NCBI GenBank assembly: GCA_900318915.1
Contig: ONMI01000008.1
Location: 1-64,000 of the forward strand
Source: an uncultured Prevotellaceae bacterium
Lineage (GTDB): Bacteria > Bacteroidota > Bacteroidia > Bacteroidales > Bacteroidaceae
Direction of reading: 5' to 3'
Length of the DNA stretch: 64,000 bases
Shown here: one piece after another, positions 1-6,760 of the stretch
Numbering within the stretch: position 1 is the first letter of the stretch
How the letters are laid out: each line of letters opens with the position of its first letter
The notes under the pieces: generated by a model
The model's database searches: none
What the model saw: the letters and a program-made list of their open reading frames with translations, nothing else
What the model was told of the DNA's origin: nothing
Program-made: the position numbers and the translations under genes

Positions 1-90
1 GACAAAAAGACTCATTCTTGACGGGCCTCATGCCTAATCCTCACGGTCAGCATTTCCTCATGCTTCCTGCCTTTCGTGTATTACAACATT

Positions 91-315
91 TTACCTCGCG
101 AAGCTAAGGCGGACTGGAATTGAAAATCGACGTGCGAAGCGGAAGTCAAATGCGCCAAGTACCGGCTTGTCGTCGACATACAGGTCTTTGATGTCTGCCG
201 TCCCTATCCACACCGTCCTTTTGGCCTTTCCGACCAGTGAGAGGACATCCTTGTAGTGGCTCTCGTCTGCTATGTATTTGATGGAGTTCAGACCTTTGCC
301 TATCTGTGATGGAGT
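91..315 (-). pseudogene. Fragment of a phospholipase-D-like protein
   Basis: The minus strand from about 300 down to the TAA at 91 reads as coding sequence. It contains GLNSIKYIADESHYKDVLSL followed by KRTVWIGTADIKDLYVDDKP, which resembles the N-terminal part of bacterial PLD-like proteins from this phylum. There is no in-frame ATG upstream; the frame is closed by a TAG just before about 350. The HKD catalytic motifs are absent and the last 14 residues look unrelated to the family. I read it as the relic of a longer gene. Family assignment is from recall of the WIGTADIKDLYV pattern. Confidence 0.45.
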
Positions 316-458
316 GGGGGAGAATGAGGATCGAGTAGAGATAAGACTATCTGCATGCTTCTATGCTCGCCATAAAAGTTGCGTTATTTTTCTGCAAAAA
401 TATGAAAAAATATTGTTGCAGAAAAATTAAAGAGGAAAAACCGAAAAGAAATGCCTCT

Positions 459-1103
459 TTATGCGAGAAAAAGGTCCAAAAACATCTTTACCCGGGCCAG
501 ATACTCGCGGAGATAAATAAGAAAGGAGGTGCCGGTATGTACATCATCGGCATTGAAACCGGTGATGCCGCTTACATCCAGGTCAAGGTGCTCTGCCTGA
601 TAGATGGCCCTCTCGTTGTGGAACCTTTGTGAGATGACAATGAACTGGTGGATGTCGTAGACATTCACTGCCCTTACCACTGATTCGAGGGTGCGGTTCC
701 CCTTGCCGTCGAGGACAATGGCCCCGGCATCGACACCGCGGGCCACCAGCGAGTCTCTCATGCAAACCACCTCATTCACGCCCTCAAGGCTTTTCTCTGC
801 CCCGCTGACAAGTATCTTCTCTATTTTGCCTGCTTTATAGAGCTGTACCGCCGCATCGATGCGGTTCTTGTAAAACAGATTCTGGCGGTTCCCTATGCGT
901 GTCTGCGGCGTCGTTCCCAGCAGCAGTCCCCATTTTGTGGGTGTGATGCTGTCAGTTTCAGAAAACACCTTTCCTTTGGCGTTTTTTACCACGATATGGT
1001 TGCATATCAGCAGACAGGCGATACACAACACGGCGATGATGGCGGTAGTCCATCCGGCATAGATATAGATTGTTCTCATAAGGCGTTCTTTTGCAAACGG
1101 CAT
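459..1103 (-). CDS. SanA/YdcF-like DUF218 membrane protein
   Basis: A 214-residue protein with one N-terminal membrane segment (about residues 10-35) followed by an extracytoplasmic DUF218 domain. Diagnostic stretches are LLLGTTPQTR, FYKNRIDAAVQLYKAGKI, ILVSGAEKS and the later VISQRFHNERAIYQA. The SanA/ElyC family is linked to envelope barrier function and to lipid-carrier or peptidoglycan metabolism; the exact reaction is not established. A second possible start lies eight codons in, at MRTIYIY, and would still keep the membrane segment. The gene stands alone between the PLD relic and the divergent sir2 gene. Confidence 0.8.
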   Translation of the reverse strand: MPFAKERLMRTIYIYAGWTTAIIAVLCIACLLICNHIVVKNAKGKVFSETDSITPTKWGLLLGTTPQTRIGNRQNLFYKNRIDAAVQLYKAGKIEKILVSGAEKSLEGVNEVVCMRDSLVARGVDAGAIVLDGKGNRTLESVVRAVNVYDIHQFIVISQRFHNERAIYQAEHLDLDVSGITGFNADDVHTGTSFLIYLREYLARVKMFLDLFLA

Positions 1104-1233
1104 TCAGCCTTATTGCAAATATAAGGCTTTTCTGATGAAATAAGCCATGAAGTGCTTGTAATTAACAATAAAACCGTATTTTTGTATTGGCAAAATGAAT
1201 AAATCTAATCAGCCATAATAATCTGAACCGCTT

Positions 1234-1821
1234 ATGGAAAAAAGGAAGAATATCGTGGTTTTCACAGGTGCCGGCATCAGCAGGGAGAGCGGTATACCCA
1301 CTTTCCGCGACATGGACGGTCTGTGGGAAAAATTCGACCCTATGAAAATGGCCAGTGTGGAGGGCTTCAAGGAAGACCCTGCTGCGGTGCTGGAGTTTTA
1401 TAACGCCAGGCGGAAGAATCTCATGGACGTGCAGCCCAACCATGCGCATTATGTGTTGGCCGACCTGGAAAAGAAACACGACGTGACAATCATCACCCAG
1501 AATGTGGACGACCTGCATGAGAGGGCAGGCAGCTCCCGCGTGATACACCTGCACGGCGACCTGCGCAAGGTCACTTCGTCGGTCAACCGGTTCGACCCCG
1601 ACTGCATAAAGGAGCTGCCGCTCGATGTCCCCATCCGGATGGGCGACAAGGCCGCCGACGGGTCGCAGCTGCGGCCGTTCATCGTATGGTTCGGTGAGAG
1701 CCTCGACAATATAGAGGAAACCGCCGAACTGATAAGCCAGGCCGATGTCTTTGTGGTGGTGGGCACTTCGCTGGTGGTGTACCCGGCAGCAATACAAAAC
1801 CGCTATTTCAAGGGAAAATAA
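1234..1821 (+). CDS. Sir2-family NAD-dependent deacylase, 3' end displaced by an integrated element
   Basis: The 195-residue product carries the Sir2 signature: FTGAGISRESGIPTFR near residues 10-25, TQNVDDLH at 88-95, the catalytic His in HLHG (107), LRPFIVWFGE and GTSLVVYPAA. Sirtuins remove acyl groups from lysine using NAD. The usual zinc cysteines between HLHG and FGE are missing, as I recall for other sirtuins of this phylum. From 1791 the reading frame runs into the inserted element and ends after the foreign tail IQNRYFKGK. The original C-terminus (GLVMFAPKEAAKYL...) lies at 6545-6692. Rejoined at the 10-bp core, the gene would encode 234 residues. Loss of the final 39 residues removes part of the Rossmann fold, so activity is doubtful. 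Confidence 0.88.
   Translation: MEKRKNIVVFTGAGISRESGIPTFRDMDGLWEKFDPMKMASVEGFKEDPAAVLEFYNARRKNLMDVQPNHAHYVLADLEKKHDVTIITQNVDDLHERAGSSRVIHLHGDLRKVTSSVNRFDPDCIKELPLDVPIRMGDKAADGSQLRPFIVWFGESLDNIEETAELISQADVFVVVGTSLVVYPAAIQNRYFKGK
1781..1790. other. attL core of the integrative element
   Basis: The sequence acccggcagc occurs here inside sir2 and again at 6535-6544, where the rest of the sir2 frame resumes. The two copies mark the left and right junctions of the element. Inside the element the next bases are aatacaaaac. Confidence 0.85.
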
Positions 1822-1885
1822 CTGAATCAAAAAGCATTGATTTTCAGATAGTTTGATAATTGGCTTTTTCACTTGATTGCAAAAA

Positions 1886-1928
1886 AGTGTACTATATCGT
1901 GATATTTAGTACACCTTTTAGTACACCT
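1886..1928. repeat. Left cluster of agtacacct repeats (probable integrase arm sites)
   Basis: agtacacct occurs at 1908-1916 and 1920-1928, one turn of DNA apart, and an inverted variant agtgtact lies at 1886-1893. The same 9-mer recurs at the opposite end of the element (6435-6474). Such clusters near both ends fit arm-type binding sites of a tyrosine integrase or its accessory factor. They also overlap the likely integrase promoter, so binding could repress it. Confidence 0.6.
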
Positions 1929-1943
1929 TTGGAAATTATTTAT

Positions 1944-1952
1944 TATCTTTGC
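1944..1952 (+). promoter_or_regulatory. -7 box of the integrase promoter
   Basis: tatctttgc matches the Bacteroidales -7 consensus TAnnTTTGC and lies 35 bp before the integrase ATG. No TTTG is found at the usual 19-21 bp spacing; a TTTG at 1928 is only 12 bp away. Confidence 0.55.
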
Positions 1953-1986
1953 ATCATCAAAGAAAACCAAAAGAATATAGTTAGTT

Positions 1987-3222
1987 ATGGCAAAGTTAGA
2001 AAACAAGAGCAAAGACAATCCCAAACTTGAACAGCGATTGTTATCAGATGGCCAAATAAGCCTCTATTTGGAGTATTATTTAGGTAGGGAAAGTGAACCT
2101 GTATTAGATGAGTTTGGTGAGCCTGTTTTGTATGAGAGTGGCAAGATGAAAGGAACACCCAAGTTTAAGGTTAAGCATCTGAGAAGGAAAGAAAACCTTA
2201 ATCTTTATTTGGTGGCCACACCGAGAACCCCAATTGACAGGCAGCACAACAAGGAAACTTTGCAGTTGGCAAAGAAAATCAGACAGGAAAGGGAGCAAGA
2301 ACTATTAGAAAATAGTGAGGGTTACAGGCTGAAAAAGGATAGGAAAATAAATTTCATTGACTACTTTCAGACCTATATTGATGGCTATACCAAAAAGGAT
2401 ATTAGGATGATGCAAATAGCCCTTCAACGTTTCAAGGACTTTTTGAATGAAACACAGGAGTACAAGAAGTTTTCCAAAAGCATCAGACCAGAACAATTAA
2501 ACAAAGATATGATGGTGGCTTTTACCGAGTACCTTCAAAGTAGAAGTATCGGTGAAGGTGCAAAAAGCATCTATCAACGTTTCAAGAAGGTTATTAAATA
2601 TGCCATTGAACATGATGTAATGACAAAGAACCCTTGCACAGGTGTTGTTATCAAAGTTGATGACCAGATATTGAGAAAAGATGTGCTTTCTTTGGATGAG
2701 GAGCAGAAACTTATCAGTACTCACTATGTGGGTGAGAATCCCAACATAAGAAGAGCCTTTATCCTGTGCCTCTATTGTGGCTTAAGGTTTTGTGATGTGA
2801 AAGACCTTACATTTGCAAACGTTGACTATGCCAATAGGCTTTTGAAATTTGAGCAGAACAAGACCAAAGGTCATTCTGCTAATAGTGGGGTGGTGATACC
2901 GCTTAATGATGGCCTGTTAAAACTGATTGGAGAGCCAACAGCAGCACAAGACAGGGATAGCCTTATATTTCCACTACCAAGTTATGAAATGTGCTTAAAA
3001 GCCCTAAAAAGGTGGGTGAAGAGAGCAGGGATTGACAAGCATATCAGTTGGCATTGTGCAAGACATTCATTTGCCGTGAATATCCTCAACAATGGTGCAA
3101 ACATTAAGACGGTTGCAAGCCTGTTGGGGCACAGCGGACTAAAGCACACCGAGAAGTACACAAGAGCCATTGACAGCCTCAAACAGGATGCCATTAATAG
3201 TTTACCAGATCTTAATCTTTAA
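1987..3222 (+). CDS. Tyrosine-type site-specific integrase
   Basis: The 411-residue protein has an N-terminal arm-binding region (about 1-110), a SAM-like core-binding domain (about 115-220) and a C-terminal catalytic domain. The catalytic set is present: R267 in CGLRFCDV, H356 and R359 in WHCARH, H382 in LLGHSG and the nucleophile Y391 in TEKYTRAI. It should join attP of the circular element to the 10-bp core within sir2. It lies next to attL and reads inward, as integrases of such elements commonly do. It is followed after 12 bp by the small gene at 3235 and is probably cotranscribed with it. Confidence 0.95.
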   Translation: MAKLENKSKDNPKLEQRLLSDGQISLYLEYYLGRESEPVLDEFGEPVLYESGKMKGTPKFKVKHLRRKENLNLYLVATPRTPIDRQHNKETLQLAKKIRQEREQELLENSEGYRLKKDRKINFIDYFQTYIDGYTKKDIRMMQIALQRFKDFLNETQEYKKFSKSIRPEQLNKDMMVAFTEYLQSRSIGEGAKSIYQRFKKVIKYAIEHDVMTKNPCTGVVIKVDDQILRKDVLSLDEEQKLISTHYVGENPNIRRAFILCLYCGLRFCDVKDLTFANVDYANRLLKFEQNKTKGHSANSGVVIPLNDGLLKLIGEPTAAQDRDSLIFPLPSYEMCLKALKRWVKRAGIDKHISWHCARHSFAVNILNNGANIKTVASLLGHSGLKHTEKYTRAIDSLKQDAINSLPDLNL

Positions 3223-3234
3223 ACATATCACACC

Positions 3235-3459
3235 ATGAACAAAAGAAATAGTACCCCAATGTGGGCAAGGCTCAAAGCCTCAGAGCAGAGAAGAAAGGAA
3301 TTAGAGTTGTTATTACAACAGCAAGAAAAACGGCTGTTTGTGGAAATGAACCATTTTTCAAGGGCTTTGGCATTGCTTGAAGAATATGTGGAAGAAAACA
3401 CCCTTCTAAAGAAGAAACTGAAAAGGTTTCAATCTTTGGCAAATGAAATAGATGTTTAG
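3235..3459 (+). CDS. Small coiled-coil protein of the element, unknown function
   Basis: The 74-residue product is charged and predicted helical, with heptad-like stretches such as ELELLLQQQEKRLF and EEYVEENTLLKKKLKR. It starts 12 bp after the integrase stop and lacks a signal peptide. No known domain is recognised. Its place next to the integrase suggests a DNA-transaction or regulatory accessory role, but this is inference from position only. Confidence 0.6.
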   Translation: MNKRNSTPMWARLKASEQRRKELELLLQQQEKRLFVEMNHFSRALALLEEYVEENTLLKKKLKRFQSLANEIDV

Positions 3460-3496
3460 TTCTGCAGTCTGACAACCAAAAATATAGTATCACGGC

Positions 3497-4084
3497 ATGG
3501 AAGAAAAAAATGAATATGGCCTCAAAAAAGGCGGTTTTGGGGAGTTTATAATGAAAGAAATGGAGCGGTATAGGCAAGATGCTGAACTTAGAAGAAATAC
3601 CGCTGCAATGGAAAGACTTGCCATGGCAATAGAGCGGCAATCAGCAGAGCCAAATCAAGCATCACAGGAGCAGCAGAAACGGCCACAGGAGGCCACAAAT
3701 GGCCATACCCCTACAATTACACCACAGGAACAAAAAACAGCAGCAGAGTCAAAAGAATTAAAAGACCTGTTACCAGATGAATTAAACACCGATGAGGCGG
3801 TTAAGGTATTTCAAAGGGCAATTGACAGGGGGTTGATTAAAAAGACTGCCACAGGGCTTAAATGGAACGATACAAAGCAATTATTGTCATACTTTGCAGA
3901 CAGGATGAGCAACAAGTTTAATCTATCTTCCAAGCTTGATAAGGATGGGAATGTTACAACAAATTGGAAAATATTTGAACCCCTTTTTGCCTGTAGTAAT
4001 TTGAGGATGGCAAAGCAAAATTGGATGAGGCTAAACACCAAATTTGAGCCAACAGGATTTGAGAAAGTTGATGCCTTGTTTTAG
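3497..4084 (+). CDS. Element protein of unknown function with a structured C-terminal half
   Basis: The 195-residue protein has a charged helical N-terminus (1-55), a Gln/Pro/Thr-rich linker (about 55-85) and a well-ordered C-terminal part from about 90. That part includes LLPDELNTDEAVKVFQRAID, GLIKKTATGLKWNDTKQLL and SNLRMAKQNWMRLNTKFEP. I recall similar C-terminal regions in hypothetical proteins on small integrated elements of Bacteroidales, without an assigned function. The gene lies 37 bp after the coiled-coil gene and just before a strong terminator, so it ends the integrase transcription unit. Confidence 0.7.
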   Translation: MEEKNEYGLKKGGFGEFIMKEMERYRQDAELRRNTAAMERLAMAIERQSAEPNQASQEQQKRPQEATNGHTPTITPQEQKTAAESKELKDLLPDELNTDEAVKVFQRAIDRGLIKKTATGLKWNDTKQLLSYFADRMSNKFNLSSKLDKDGNVTTNWKIFEPLFACSNLRMAKQNWMRLNTKFEPTGFEKVDALF

Positions 4085-4107
4085 GCCATAACACACCCAA
4101 CACACCC

Positions 4108-4139
4108 AACACACTGATATTACATCAGTGTGTTTTTTT
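4108..4139 (+). terminator. Rho-independent terminator after the integrase unit
   Basis: aacacactgat and atcagtgtgtt form a perfect 11-bp stem with an attac loop, followed by a run of seven T residues (4133-4139). It separates the integrase unit from the downstream Xis-Rep unit. Confidence 0.9.
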
Positions 4140-4285
4140 GTTGCCTTTCAATTGTAATTTTGCAATTGTTTTTAAGATGGTGGGTTAAGTGCAACACCTA
4201 CCAGATGAGGACAAGGGTGCATAAAGTGTTTGGAGTGGAGTTGCACCCACTACCAACAGCCCACAACATTCTAAAAAAGAAAGCA

Positions 4286-4576
4286 ATGACACAAGATTTA
4301 AAACAGGTGGCAGACCTTATAACTGCCAACATAATCGGCACTACAAAAGAAGTGCTGACAAGTGATGAGGCTGCAAGGTACATGGGTGTAAGTAAATCCT
4401 ACCTTTACAAACTGACCATGAGGCAGCAGATACCTCACTACAAGCCGATGGGCAAGATGGTGTATTTTAATCGCCTTGAACTTGAAAATTGGCTGCAAAA
4501 CAACCGAGTATCAACCGAGGATGAAATAAGCCAACAGGCACAAGCCTATTGTATGAAGAAAGGAGGCATGAAATGA
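4286..4576 (+). CDS. Excisionase-like helix-turn-helix protein
   Basis: The 96-residue protein has a MerR/Xis-type winged helix: VLTSDEAARYMGVSKSYLYK (about 23-42), then PHYKPMGKMVYFNRLELENW. Proteins of this kind bend DNA at arm sites to favour excision, or act as repressors. The frame is open further upstream to 4130, but an ATG there would sit inside the preceding terminator stem, so the start at 4286 is preferred. The stop overlaps the next ATG as ATGA, suggesting translational coupling with the following gene. Confidence 0.8.
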   Translation: MTQDLKQVADLITANIIGTTKEVLTSDEAARYMGVSKSYLYKLTMRQQIPHYKPMGKMVYFNRLELENWLQNNRVSTEDEISQQAQAYCMKKGGMK

Positions 4577-5106
4577 GTATACTGACTGATTATTATCGTT
4601 TTGAACGTGTGGCAACAAAAGCAAAAACAAGGCTCGACTGCACATCATCTACTGAAAGTTATCCCGAGTTTGAGGAAAAGAGGGCTACAAAAAAACGTGG
4701 AGCAACAAATATCGGTGATTTGGTTATTTATTATGGAGGAGTGCCAGAACGCTTTGGCGGTGATGTTCACAGGAAAGCAGACAAAAGCATTACAATCAAG
4801 GGCAAAAACCTAAGTAGTGTATATATACCAGACCCCGCCTGTGATTTTGGCTTTGGTGATGTTAGCGGGACAGCCGATGCCTTGTTATTTGCCTTTCATG
4901 GTTTGGAAGTGGTTAACGGCTCTATTGCAGAAGGGGCGGTGATGGAGATGTTTATTGCAAGAGGCAAAAGCAAAGACCGTGTCCCGCTATACAATCTGCT
5001 AATAGATGGTGAACTTGATGAGGAAATGGCTGCTCTTAGAAAACAGGCCGTTACCAAATCAGTAACCGACAACTTAACAGATACCGACAACAATAATACT
5101 CTATAG
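4573..5106 (+). CDS. Element protein of unknown function upstream of rep
   Basis: The start at 4573 overlaps the upstream stop (ATGA), and aggagg lies seven bases before it, an unusual match to a canonical ribosome site for this phylum. The 177-residue product has a basic N-terminal part (about 10-50) and a compact central region including GDLVIYYGGVPERFGG and SSVYIPDPACDFGFGDVSG. It ends in an acidic, Asp/Asn/Thr-rich tail. No domain is recognised. A role in replication of the element, for instance as a single-strand binding or accessory protein, is a guess from its place before rep. Confidence 0.7.
   Translation: MSILTDYYRFERVATKAKTRLDCTSSTESYPEFEEKRATKKRGATNIGDLVIYYGGVPERFGGDVHRKADKSITIKGKNLSSVYIPDPACDFGFGDVSGTADALLFAFHGLEVVNGSIAEGAVMEMFIARGKSKDRVPLYNLLIDGELDEEMAALRKQAVTKSVTDNLTDTDNNNTL
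5050..5066. repeat. 17-bp GTTACC...GTAAC repeat, copy 1
   Basis: gttaccaaatcagtaac contains inverted GTTAC/GTAAC arms and recurs with one mismatch at 5120-5136, seventy bases on. This copy lies within the 3' end of the preceding coding sequence. The pair brackets the likely promoter region of rep and may be operator or iteron sites. Confidence 0.55.
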
Positions 5107-5119
5107 TAAGACGTTTTTT

Positions 5120-5136
5120 GTTACCATATCAGTAAC
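5120..5136. repeat. 17-bp GTTACC...GTAAC repeat, copy 2
   Basis: gttaccatatcagtaac differs from copy 1 (5050-5066) at one position and ends four bases before the rep ATG at 5141. A protein bound here would block translation initiation or transcription of rep. Confidence 0.55.
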
Positions 5137-5140
5137 TGCT

Positions 5141-6079
5141 ATGTTTGACAGCGTGAACTTTAAATTAACACAGGAAGAGGCGGGCGGGATTGATTTTTTA
5201 TCAGAAACAACGTGCTACCTTGAAGATATTGCAGAGCATACCTTTAAAGATGGCCTTTCTGTTATCACAGGGAAATTGGGCGGGCTTAAAGTTAGTGTTA
5301 ACCATTATCAAGTAAAGGTGTGTGATGGTAGTCTGTGCAAATGGTATTTGGGTGATAACTATCAAACAATGGGAAGGAGCGACACACAAAGGGCTGTTGA
5401 AAAGTTGTCAGATGCCTTGCACCTTCCAATGGACAGGGCAAAGATTTGCCGTTTGGATATAGCCCAAAACTTTATCACAAAACATCCGGCAGAGGTTTAT
5501 CTTAATCATTTGGGCTTACTGAAATATTCTCAGCGGTTAAGACAACCAAACAGCCTGTACTATGTTCAGTCGGGCGGGCTGCTCTGTTTCTATGACAAGA
5601 ACAAGGAGCAGCAAAGCAAGCGTGATGCCGTGCCAGACCTCTACAAAGGTAGAAATGTGTTGAGGTATGAACAGCGGTACACCAAAAGGATAGCGAGCCA
5701 AATGAACGTGCCACAGGTGACAGCATCAACCCTATATGATGAAACTTTCTATATGTGTTTGCTCAATCGGTGGAGGGATTCTTATAGGGATATTCAGAAG
5801 ATAAATGATATAACGTTAAATTTTAAGGCAATGAAAACAAAACAAGACCTTTATAAAATGGGAGTGCTTTCTCTTATAGAACAGGCGGGCGGGCAAGTTC
5901 AAATAATAGAGCAGATAAATGAGGCTCTAAAGCGGGGGGATTTGACAAGAAAACAGGCATTTGATTTAAGGCAAGCCGTGAAAGATGCCTGTAGCATCAA
6001 TGAGGGTCTGACCGTCCAAAGTGATGCCATTGAAGAACTAAATAAAAAAGTGAATGAGGCGGTAAGGTTTTACAGGTGA
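5141..6079 (+). CDS. Replication initiation protein, filamentous-phage gene II/X type
   Basis: The 312-residue protein shows the pattern of the phage/plasmid replication protein II/X family. Its recognisable blocks are ITGKLGGLKVSV, KWYLGDNYQTMGRSDTQRAV, ICRLDIAQNF, GLLCFYDKNKEQ and VLRYEQRYTKRI, followed by a helical C-terminal part. Members nick one strand at an origin and start rolling-circle replication. Its presence in an integrated element suggests that the excised circle can replicate. The gene-free segment 6080-6534 directly downstream is a natural place for the double-strand origin. I am fairly sure of the family and less sure which tyrosine is the nucleophile. Confidence 0.75.
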   Translation: MFDSVNFKLTQEEAGGIDFLSETTCYLEDIAEHTFKDGLSVITGKLGGLKVSVNHYQVKVCDGSLCKWYLGDNYQTMGRSDTQRAVEKLSDALHLPMDRAKICRLDIAQNFITKHPAEVYLNHLGLLKYSQRLRQPNSLYYVQSGGLLCFYDKNKEQQSKRDAVPDLYKGRNVLRYEQRYTKRIASQMNVPQVTASTLYDETFYMCLLNRWRDSYRDIQKINDITLNFKAMKTKQDLYKMGVLSLIEQAGGQVQIIEQINEALKRGDLTRKQAFDLRQAVKDACSINEGLTVQSDAIEELNKKVNEAVRFYR

Positions 6080-6320
6080 TTATTTTACATTTAGCAACGG
6101 ACAAGCAAAGGGAAATCACCGATATGGAGTAAACGCTTACAAGGTAAACGAACAAAGGATGAACAATGAATGAACCAAGGAAAAGTGCACATCAGACAGG
6201 CATCTAAAGCCGTGACAAGGCCGTGAAATATCAGCCTTCCAAAAGGGTATTTAATGAAATGCTTACAGGGTAAGCAAAATGTTGTTTAGCAGAGAACGAG
6301 CAGAGAAAGAAAGATTTTTG

Positions 6321-6329
6321 TATCTTTGC
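6321..6329 (+). promoter_or_regulatory. -7 box of a promoter for a candidate small RNA
   Basis: tatctttgc is a full match to TAnnTTTGC. No gene follows within the element; instead two hairpins follow, the second with a T-run. Confidence 0.5.
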
Positions 6330-6335
6330 ACCTGT

Positions 6336-6412
6336 TGAGGCTCTTTGAGCCGTGACAACTATATTATTTTGGTTTTGGGGTGTCGGTGTAGTGATACACT
6401 TGCACCCCTTTT
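6336..6412 (+). ncRNA. Candidate small RNA at the right end of the element
   Basis: A -7 box ends at 6329, so transcription would begin near 6336. The transcript would contain a perfect 5-bp hairpin (ggctc, loop ttt, gagcc at 6339-6351), a single-stranded AU-rich link, and a terminator hairpin ending near 6412. Its length would be about 77 nt. It could be an antisense or regulatory RNA of the element; the same structures could instead be part of a replication origin. Confidence 0.35.
6377..6412 (+). terminator. Terminator-like hairpin with T-run
   Basis: ggggtg (6377-6382) pairs with cacccc (6403-6408), and gtgta (6386-6390) pairs with tacac (6395-6399) around a gtga loop. A short T-run (6409-6412) follows. 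Confidence 0.6.
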
Positions 6413-6434
6413 CATGTTGCCAATAACACCCAAA

Positions 6435-6474
6435 AGTACACCTGTATGTTATTAAGTACACTTTTAGTACACCT
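6435..6474. repeat. Right cluster of agtacac repeats (probable integrase arm sites)
   Basis: agtacacct occurs at 6435-6443 and 6466-6474, with the variant agtacactt at 6455-6463. They match the repeats at the left end (1886-1928). The spacing near one helical turn and the location close to attR fit arm-type recombinase or Xis sites. Confidence 0.6.
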
Positions 6475-6534
6475 TGAAAAAGCAAAAAGTGCCATAAATC
6501 AATGATTTACAGCGCTTTGCATAATTAGTTTTGC

Positions 6535-6544
6535 ACCCGGCAGC
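6535..6544. other. attR core of the integrative element
   Basis: acccggcagc, identical to 1781-1790. The bases just inside the element are gttttgc. From 6545 the sir2 reading frame continues. Confidence 0.85.
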
Positions 6545-6692
6545 GGGGTTGGTGATGTTCGCCCCCAAGGAAGCGGCCAAATATCTCATCGACCCGAGCG
6601 ACATGGGTGGCCGGTTGCCCAGTGGCTTCAAGCACATCCAGAGCAGCGCTGTCGAGGGCATCGATGTCCTTATAAAAGAATTAGACGACTAA
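6537..6692 (+). pseudogene. Displaced 3' end of the sir2 gene
   Basis: Read in frame from the attR core, this segment encodes PAAGLVMFAPKEAAKYLIDP and then 31 further residues ending in LIKELDD before TAA at 6690-6692. It continues the Sir2 GTSLVVYPAA motif that stops at 1790. It has no start codon of its own and is the orphaned C-terminal part of the split gene. Confidence 0.85.
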
Positions 6693-6702
6693 TATCTACA
6701 AG

Positions 6703-6737
6703 CGAGGCCCCATGTCCATTATAGGCATGGGGCCTCG
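6703..6737. terminator. Bidirectional terminator hairpin between sir2 and the esterase
   Basis: cgaggccccatg (6703-6714) and catggggcctcg (6726-6737) form a perfect 12-bp G+C-rich stem. It sits between the convergent sir2 3' end and the esterase gene, so it may serve both strands, although T-runs are weak. Confidence 0.7.
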
Positions 6738-6760
6738 TCGTTAAAGGTGATTTCCCGGAC

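Larger units (their letters stand above)
6080..6534. other. Gene-free right end of the element with repeats (possible origin region)
   Basis: No convincing gene is present. The segment holds paired near-palindromes gcttacaaggtaaac (6135-6149) and gcttacagggtaagc (6261-6275), and two copies of gccgtgacaa (6209-6218 and 6349-6358). It also has a -7 promoter box (6321-6329), two hairpins (6339-6351 and 6377-6408) and three agtacac repeats (6435-6474). Repeats and hairpins beside rep are what an origin of rolling-circle replication would look like, but no nick site is known for this family member. Confidence 0.5.
1781..6544. mobile_element. 4.75-kb integrative element inserted in sir2 (integrase, Xis-like, gene II/X-type Rep)
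   Basis: The element is bounded by direct repeats of a 10-bp core (1781-1790 and 6535-6544) and splits an otherwise collinear sir2 gene. Its DNA is clearly richer in A+T than its neighbours. Gene order on the plus strand: tyrosine integrase, 74-residue coiled-coil protein, 195-residue unknown, strong terminator, helix-turn-helix Xis-like protein, 177-residue unknown, Rep of the filamentous-phage gene II/X type, then about 450 bp without a gene. No relaxase, coupling protein, capsid or Zot-like ATPase is seen. It may be an integrated rolling-circle plasmid, a satellite of a filamentous phage, or a small element mobilised in trans. Confidence 0.85.

Noticed and set aside
363..632. Plus-strand frame of 89 codons opposite the SanA-like gene
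   Set aside because: Overlaps the conserved 3' end of the DUF218 gene and reads as low-complexity Lys-rich then unrelated sequence; no support.
4130..4285. Longer N-terminus for the Xis-like protein
   Set aside because: It would begin within the terminator stem and adds a hydrophobic, Cys-rich stretch unlike the family.
1781..6544. Element considered as a conjugative or mobilisable transposon
   Set aside because: No relaxase, coupling ATPase or conjugation gene is recognised; only integration and replication functions are seen.
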